Positions 47,179-51,188 of a stretch of 51,188 nt of DNA are shown here, piece by piece (position 1 is the first letter of the stretch; every line of letters starts with the position of its first letter). This stretch comes from Actinomycetes bacterium. GTDB taxonomy: Bacteria; Actinomycetota; Actinomycetes; Actinomycetales; Microbacteriaceae. Under the pieces are notes generated by a model that saw only the letters and a list, made by a program, of their open reading frames with translations, was not told the origin of the DNA and ran no database searches. Made by a program: the position numbers and the translations under genes. The stretch lies in contig JAKPAC010000026.1 of NCBI GenBank assembly GCA_029779645.1, forward strand, positions 1 to 51,188. Reading direction: 5' to 3'.

Positions 47179-47276
47179 GCGGCACTGTCACCCACTCACA
47201 TATTTCTTCGAAAAGCATATCCACAGACTGCCTCATACATAGCATGAATGTCTGAGGTTCCTGCGAGAATCGCAAT

Positions 47277-48629
47277 ATGGAAGCCACCACGCACGCCACG
47301 TTCAGCGCCGAGCAGCTGGCACGTTTGACAGCGGCGCACGCCGAGGCGGCGAGATGGCGCGCAGAGACGAGTCGGGCGCAGGCGCGCGAGATGCACGCCA
47401 TCCACGTGATCGCGCAGATCGTCGAGGAGGCGCTGGGCGAGACGGGCGCGTCGGCCCGCACCGCCGAGATGCTCCACCGCGAGACGGCGGCAGAGCTCGG
47501 CGCCACCCTGCGCATTCATGACCGCACCGCGGCGGGGCTCATGGACGAGGCGCTTCTGATCGATGCCTTCCCCGCCGCGTTCGCCGCGTTCACCGCGGGG
47601 CGAATACTGCGCGGACACCTCCTGAAGATCGTCGATGCCGGCAGCGCGCTTGACGATGCCTCGTCTCGCGCCGCCTACGAGCGCGCGATCCTGCCTATCG
47701 CCGAGCGCGAGACGCCGGGGCGAACCGGCGCGCTCGCCCGCGCAGCCGCCGAGCGCCTGCACCGCCGACCCTTTGCCGAGCGCCACGACGCCGCAGCCTC
47801 GCGTCGCAGCATCTGGGTGCGCGACATGCCTGACGGCATGTCCGAGCTCGGGATGCTGCTGCCCAGCGAACGCGCACACGGCATCATCGACCGGGTCAGG
47901 CGCATGGCGCACAGCGTGCGCGACGGAAATCGCGCCGCTCGCACACGGGCAGGTGGCGGCTCGCCCGCGTCACACGGCGACCAACGCGACCTCGCGGCGA
48001 GCGACACTCGCTCGACGGGTCAGATCGAGGCCGATCCGCTCTGCGACATGCTGCTCGCGGGCACCCCCGCCGCGCACGCCGGCACGAGCGACATCGGCGC
48101 GATCCGGGGCCGCATACAGGTGCAGATCCCGATGCTGACGCTGTTGGGGCGCGGCGACGCCCCGGCCACGCTCGTCGGCGTCGGGCCGATGGAACCGGCG
48201 GCCGCGCGCGAGCTTGCCGGCGCGGCGAGCGGGTGGGATCGGATCCTGACCGACCCGATCACCCATTCGGTGCTCGTGGTCGATCGATACACACCCAGCG
48301 AGAGCCTCCGACGCACTCTGCGAGTGCGCGACGAACACTGCCGCTTCCCCGGCTGTCGACAGCCGCTCTCGCGCAGCGACATCGACCACACCATCGACTA
48401 CGCCCGCGGCGGCAAGACGCGTGCGAACAACCTCGCCCACCTCTGTCGAGGCCACCACATGCTCAAACACGAGTCCGCGTGGCGGGTCAGGCAGCTCCCC
48501 GGCGGAATCCTGGAATGGATCAGTCCCACCGGCCGCGCATTCCCCGACGTCCCGGCGAGCCCCGTCCGATTCATGCCCGAGGAGGACTGGATGCAAGCGT
48601 CGCCGCGACAGGAGCCCGTTCGCGCCTGA
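47277..48629 (+). CDS. DUF222 / HNH-endonuclease domain protein, 450 aa
   Basis: The helical DUF222 part covers about residues 10-330, followed by a C-terminal HNH domain: CRFPGCRQPLSRSDIDHTID (about 353-372) and NNLAHLCRGHHMLKH (about 383-397). It contains both CxxC-type Cys and the His/Asn/His catalytic residues. Such proteins are multi-copy in many actinobacteria and are often carried in repeat-like families; the cellular role is not settled. Weak ribosome-binding site. A low-complexity Arg/Gly/Ser stretch lies near residues 220-245. Confidence 0.92.
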   Translation: MEATTHATFSAEQLARLTAAHAEAARWRAETSRAQAREMHAIHVIAQIVEEALGETGASARTAEMLHRETAAELGATLRIHDRTAAGLMDEALLIDAFPAAFAAFTAGRILRGHLLKIVDAGSALDDASSRAAYERAILPIAERETPGRTGALARAAAERLHRRPFAERHDAAASRRSIWVRDMPDGMSELGMLLPSERAHGIIDRVRRMAHSVRDGNRAARTRAGGGSPASHGDQRDLAASDTRSTGQIEADPLCDMLLAGTPAAHAGTSDIGAIRGRIQVQIPMLTLLGRGDAPATLVGVGPMEPAAARELAGAASGWDRILTDPITHSVLVVDRYTPSESLRRTLRVRDEHCRFPGCRQPLSRSDIDHTIDYARGGKTRANNLAHLCRGHHMLKHESAWRVRQLPGGILEWISPTGRAFPDVPASPVRFMPEEDWMQASPRQEPVRA

Positions 48630-48690
48630 GCGGGCGCGCCTGGCCGAGCGACTCTGCGCGGGATGTCCCGCTGCGCTGCGCTGCGTTTTG

Positions 48691-48780
48691 TCGGCCGCGC
48701 CGGATTCAATCTGCCGTGTCGAGTTCGATCTGCCGTGTCGAGTTCGATCTGCCGTGCCGATTCCAATCGGCCGTGCCGAT
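48691..48780. repeat. 19-bp tandem repeat A, about 4.7 copies
   Basis: Units such as TCTGCCGTGTCGAGTTCGA (48710 and 48729 identical), with diverged flanking copies at 48691, 48748 and 48767. They follow the stop of the HNH gene. Since 19 is not a multiple of three, the repeat is unlikely to code. Confidence 0.85.
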
Positions 48781-48875
48781 ATCAGCGAGGGCGGCGCAGA
48801 CGGCGGGCGCGCTCCGAGTGCGAGCTACGCGCGCGTCGCCCGGGCCGCCGGCACGATCCTGCTGGCGCGGCGCCG

Positions 48876-48942
48876 GGTACCCGAGCACGGTTCGGGTACC
48901 CGATCACGGTTCGGCTACTCGAGCAGGGTTCGGCTGGTCGAC
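48876..48942. repeat. 19-bp tandem repeat B, about 3.5 copies, overlapping the TadG-like stop
   Basis: Units GGTACCCGAGCACGGTTCG (48876) and GGTACCCGATCACGGTTCG (48895), then diverged copies at 48914 and 48933. The same 19-bp period as repeat A but a different unit sequence. The last copies run into the final codons and stop of the TadG-like gene on the minus strand. Confidence 0.85.
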
Positions 48943-49391
48943 GTCGACTCCAGACGCACGCCGTCCGGCACGAACATCGACACCAGCGGCGGGTGCCACA
49001 CGGTCGTGACCGTCACGCGGGCCGAGACGCCATCTGGCGTGCCCGCCGCGACGATCTGCGCGTCGACGGCGGCGGCATCCACGATCGCGGTCGCCTGCTC
49101 GAGCACGCCGCGGTCGTGGAGCGACGCCCGGACGATCGGTGCGTCGCCGCCGCGTCCACTGCCACCGCCACCGTCACCGCCAAGCGCGATCGTGAAGCCG
49201 TCTGCTCCGGCGAGCGCCGCGGCATCCGCCAGCCCATCGAGCCGGGTCTGCGCGAGGTGCAGGCTCGTCGCGCACACGCCGACGAAGACGGCGGCGATCG
49301 TCAGCGTCGCGTAACCCAGCACGAGGGGCAGGATGCTCCCGCCATCGTCGCGAAGCAGGCGCACTCGTCGGGATCGCGCCCGCCCGCTCAC
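48915..49391 (-). CDS. TadG-like pilus assembly protein, 158 aa
   Basis: The GTG at 49391 overlaps the stop of the upstream TadE gene. After RRVRLLRDDGG comes one membrane helix (SILPLVLGYATLTIAAVFVG) and the DGLADAAALAGADGFTIAL motif of TadE/TadG proteins (helix plus A-D-A-A-A-L-A-G). The body is a beta-rich domain ending VRLESTSTSRTLLE. A Gly/Ser-rich loop (GGDGGGGSGRGGD) interrupts it. The stop codon lies within a 19-bp tandem repeat, so the C-terminus may vary between strains. Confidence 0.85.
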   Translation of the reverse strand: MSGRARSRRVRLLRDDGGSILPLVLGYATLTIAAVFVGVCATSLHLAQTRLDGLADAAALAGADGFTIALGGDGGGGSGRGGDAPIVRASLHDRGVLEQATAIVDAAAVDAQIVAAGTPDGVSARVTVTTVWHPPLVSMFVPDGVRLESTSTSRTLLE

Positions 49392-49921
49392 GGTGCCCCC
49401 GTCCAGAAGCGCGACACCTTCTGTGCGGCCGTCGCCGCGACGGGGACGCTCGCGATGCGGTCGAGCCCCAGCACTGCGGGAACGAGCGGCAGCAGCACCC
49501 GGGCCCGCACCGTGACCAGCACCGTCGCGCCCGCTGCCGGGCACGTGGATGCCGCCGGCGCGCAGGTCACCGAGACTGCGAGCCCGCCCGGGTCGATGCC
49601 GTATTGATTCGCGACCGCGGTGAGGACGGCGTCGGCGCGCGCTCCTGCCGCGGCCGTGCCATCGGCAAGCGCGATCGTTCGCGCTGTGTGCCGCGCAGCG
49701 GCTTCGACGCCGAGGGAATGCGCCTGAATCGCCCCGAGCGCGACGATGAGATAGATCAGCGGCAGGAGCATGACCAGCCCGACTGTGACGAACTCGAGCG
49801 AAGCCGCGCCGCGCTCCTCACGCAGCAGCTCGCGCACGCGCGGCGCACGCACACGGGACGGCGCGGCGGCACGGCTCCTCGCGACCGCGCAACCCGCCGT
49901 TTCGGCGTGCTCACCGCGCAT
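49388..49921 (-). CDS. TadE-like pilus assembly protein, 177 aa
   Basis: After a basic N-terminus, EERGAASLEFVTVGLVMLLP is the TadE prepilin-like motif (E at +5 type), followed by a helix and a periplasmic domain with two Cys (VTCAPAASTCPAAG). It overlaps both neighbouring genes, by 11 nt upstream and by a GTGA junction downstream. With the second TadE and the TadG-like protein it would build the minor-pilin part of a Flp/Tad pilus; the secretion ATPase and TadB/TadC genes are not in this window. Confidence 0.85.
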   Translation of the reverse strand: MRGEHAETAGCAVARSRAAAPSRVRAPRVRELLREERGAASLEFVTVGLVMLLPLIYLIVALGAIQAHSLGVEAAARHTARTIALADGTAAAGARADAVLTAVANQYGIDPGGLAVSVTCAPAASTCPAAGATVLVTVRARVLLPLVPAVLGLDRIASVPVAATAAQKVSRFWTGAP

Positions 49922-50444
49922 GGAACGACTCCTTCGGCGCCTCGGCCGAGACGCGCAGCGCGCGGGGCACGCCCCACAGCCCGGCGAGCGGGATCGTCGC
50001 CTCGACGTCGACGCGCACCGTCACGTGTCCGAGCTCGCTGCTCTCGACCGCCGTCACTGACTGCGCAAAATCGCCGCCGACCGTGCGCGAGATCAGCGCG
50101 CGCGTGCGCGCGGCGCCATCAGCCGGCGCACGATCGGCCAGCGCGCCGTGGTAGGCGCCCTCGACAGCCGCATCGTGAATGACGTTGCGCACATAGACGC
50201 CGAGGCCGAACTGCAGCACGCCGAGCGCCAACGCGGTGAGGAGCGTGCCCACCATCACGAACTCGGCTGGGCTCGATCCGGCCTCGCCACGAAGCATCCG
50301 CCCAACCCGTGACGCCCGCACTCGGACAGCGGGGATCAGATCCGCCGAGGCTTCAGCCGCGGAGGCTGCGGCCGCGGGGGCCGCTGGGGCCGCGGCCCCC
50401 GCATCGAGCGCGCCGGTATCGACCGGGCGCAGGCGAACCGGCAT
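49911..50444 (-). CDS. TadE-like pilus assembly protein (second copy), 177 aa
   Basis: The ATG at 50444 has GAGG 7 nt upstream, 8 nt after the preceding gene. An Ala/Pro-rich N-terminus of about 50 residues is followed by RGEAGSSPAEFVMVGTLLTA, the TadE-type processing/helix segment, then a domain ending WGVPRALRVSAEAPKESFHA. The Pro in SSPAEF is unusual at this site. Its position upstream of the first TadE is as in actinobacterial Tad clusters. Confidence 0.83.
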   Translation of the reverse strand: MPVRLRPVDTGALDAGAAAPAAPAAAASAAEASADLIPAVRVRASRVGRMLRGEAGSSPAEFVMVGTLLTALALGVLQFGLGVYVRNVIHDAAVEGAYHGALADRAPADGAARTRALISRTVGGDFAQSVTAVESSELGHVTVRVDVEATIPLAGLWGVPRALRVSAEAPKESFHAR

Positions 50445-50452
50445 GCGCAACC

Positions 50453-50764
50453 TCAGAATCCCGAGACACGCGCGATGGCCTGATCGAACAGCGCGCCGAG
50501 CATCGGCGCGGCGAGCGCCCAGATCAGCGCGACAAGTCCGGTCGTAACGGAGAGCGGGATATGGCCTCGCGGTGTCTGCCACGAGATGAGTGGATCAGAG
50601 GCCGTCGAGGGCGTCGTGGGATGCCCAGACGGTATCACCGGGAGGCCTAACCGGCGATAGGGCGCTCGGGGCCTCATCGGCGTGGCGTCGATGCTCGGCG
50701 GCGGGTCGAGGTCGAGGGGGCGACAGTCGGGCGAACATCGCCTCCACCGAGGAATCCCGGTCAC
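50453..50764 (-). CDS. Single-helix membrane protein at the head of the Tad set, 103 aa
   Basis: The GTG at 50764 has GGAGGG 7 nt upstream. The first 65 residues are Pro/Arg-rich; a single hydrophobic helix (LSVTTGLVALIWALAAPMLG) lies near the C-terminus with a short tail FDQAIARVSGF. In other Tad clusters this place is held by an Flp pilin or a small helper, but neither the Flp processing site nor a DUF4244 pattern is visible. Function unknown. Confidence 0.5.
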   Translation of the reverse strand: MTGIPRWRRCSPDCRPLDLDPPPSIDATPMRPRAPYRRLGLPVIPSGHPTTPSTASDPLISWQTPRGHIPLSVTTGLVALIWALAAPMLGALFDQAIARVSGF

Positions 50765-50788
50765 GCTCGACCCTCCGCCGGGCGTCGC

Positions 50789-51133
50789 CTACGAGGCCTC
50801 CACCAGTCGCTTCACGTGCTCGTGCAGGGCGAGGATGCCGCCGAGGTGGCTCCAGGGCTCGCCGTCTCCTCCGGGCATCTGCGAGAACGGGCGCACGCCG
50901 TCGATGTCGGGCACGTCAGCCCGGCGGCGGCGGATCGCCCAGTCGGGGTCGATGGCCTGCCACAGCGCGTCGTACGAGGTGCCTCCCGATTCCTGCACGG
51001 CGTGGCACGTCGCGCAGAGGTCGCCGAACCAGACTTCGGACACCCGACGGCCCGGCACGGTCGCCGTGCCACACCACTTGCACCAGAGACGGCCAGGGTG
51101 CGGCAGGGCTCGCATCGGTCGCCCGTCGGCCAT
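50789..51133 (-). CDS. Hypothetical protein with two CxxC motifs, 114 aa
   Basis: The ATG at 51133 has GGGGGAG 8 nt upstream; an earlier ATG at 51166 adds 11 residues but has a weak ribosome-binding site. WCKWCGTATVPGRRVSEVWF and LCATCHAVQESGG give two CxxC knuckles, suggesting a zinc site. The remainder is polar, with WAIRRRRADVPDIDG and a helical C-terminus ALHEHVKRLVEAS. The gene ends 24 nt before the single-helix gene on the same strand. It does not resemble a Tad component I know. The window ends 55 nt upstream. Confidence 0.6.
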   Translation of the reverse strand: MADGRPMRALPHPGRLWCKWCGTATVPGRRVSEVWFGDLCATCHAVQESGGTSYDALWQAIDPDWAIRRRRADVPDIDGVRPFSQMPGGDGEPWSHLGGILALHEHVKRLVEAS

Positions 51134-51188
51134 CCAGTCCGCTCCCCCACGTCGGCATTCGTCCATCACGTCAGCCGGGACGGCGCTC

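Noticed and set aside
48691..48942. CRISPR-like array from the 19-bp repeats
   Set aside because: Units abut without spacers and no cas gene is present.

Overview
The window comes from the chromosome of a high-GC actinobacterium. Very high G+C, short intergenic gaps, many 4-nt ATGA/GTGA gene overlaps, actinobacterial family types (DUF222/HNH, Tad-type TadE/TadG, FtsE with an acidic/proline tail, non-discriminating-type GluRS beside tRNA-Gln) and a tmRNA tag ending in DFALAA all fit Microbacteriaceae. That placement is an inference from style and gene content, not from a search.

Left end (1 to about 3730): the right-hand end of an integrated mobile element. It holds the tail of a possible replication-relaxation protein, a 29-residue zinc-finger-like peptide, a small protein, an ArdA-like antirestriction candidate, another small protein and a large serine recombinase. 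The element ends against the 3' end of a tRNA-Gln gene (3731-3805, minus). The recombinase frame has no stop before the tRNA and stays open antisense through tRNA-Gln and gltX.

3731 to 22887, mostly minus strand: core metabolism. tRNA-Gln and gltX lie downstream of a run MFS (DHA2) - leuB - ilvE - FAA hydrolase - MFS. A divergent TetR regulator (11539) probably controls the DHA2 pump. Then come serA, two membrane proteins, ilvC-ilvN-ilvB-ilvD (valine/isoleucine synthesis) and otsB-otsA (trehalose), with otsB 9 nt upstream of ilvD.

22999 to 29990: a small membrane protein, a tightly overlapping minus-strand operon for 3-hydroxybutyrate/ketone-body use (SDR dehydrogenase, CoA-transferase A and B, thiolase), and divergent pntA-pntB.

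30038 to 37755: a DUF1990 remnant, tRNA-Lys, histidinol-phosphatase, a lipoprotein, a small membrane protein, a MutT-type Nudix hydrolase, and an unusual 1213-residue protein (33209-36850). The last carries a large conserved-looking body, a Ser-rich segment and a C-terminal domain with a His...Cys pair resembling caspase-fold/DUF4347 proteins. It is the best candidate in the window for an undescribed system. A PAP2 phosphatase follows.

37775 to 44225: the classical trans-translation/division block prfB-ftsE-ftsX-smpB-ssrA (minus), with a SIMPL-domain gene inserted on the other strand between smpB and ssrA, and an MFS gene divergent from prfB.

44341 to 51133: an accessory-looking region. A 15-bp tandem repeat precedes a translationally coupled operon of truncated haemoglobin, SufR-like Cys-containing regulator and zinc-ribbon protein. 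Divergent cupin and DUF952 genes, a DUF222/HNH protein, two separate 19-bp tandem repeats and a TadE/TadE/TadG pilus-assembly set with two uncharacterised small upstream genes follow. Several genes (hisN, PAP2, SIMPL, the 42909 MFS) have a TAnnnT -10 box 6-7 nt before the start codon, suggesting leaderless transcripts.
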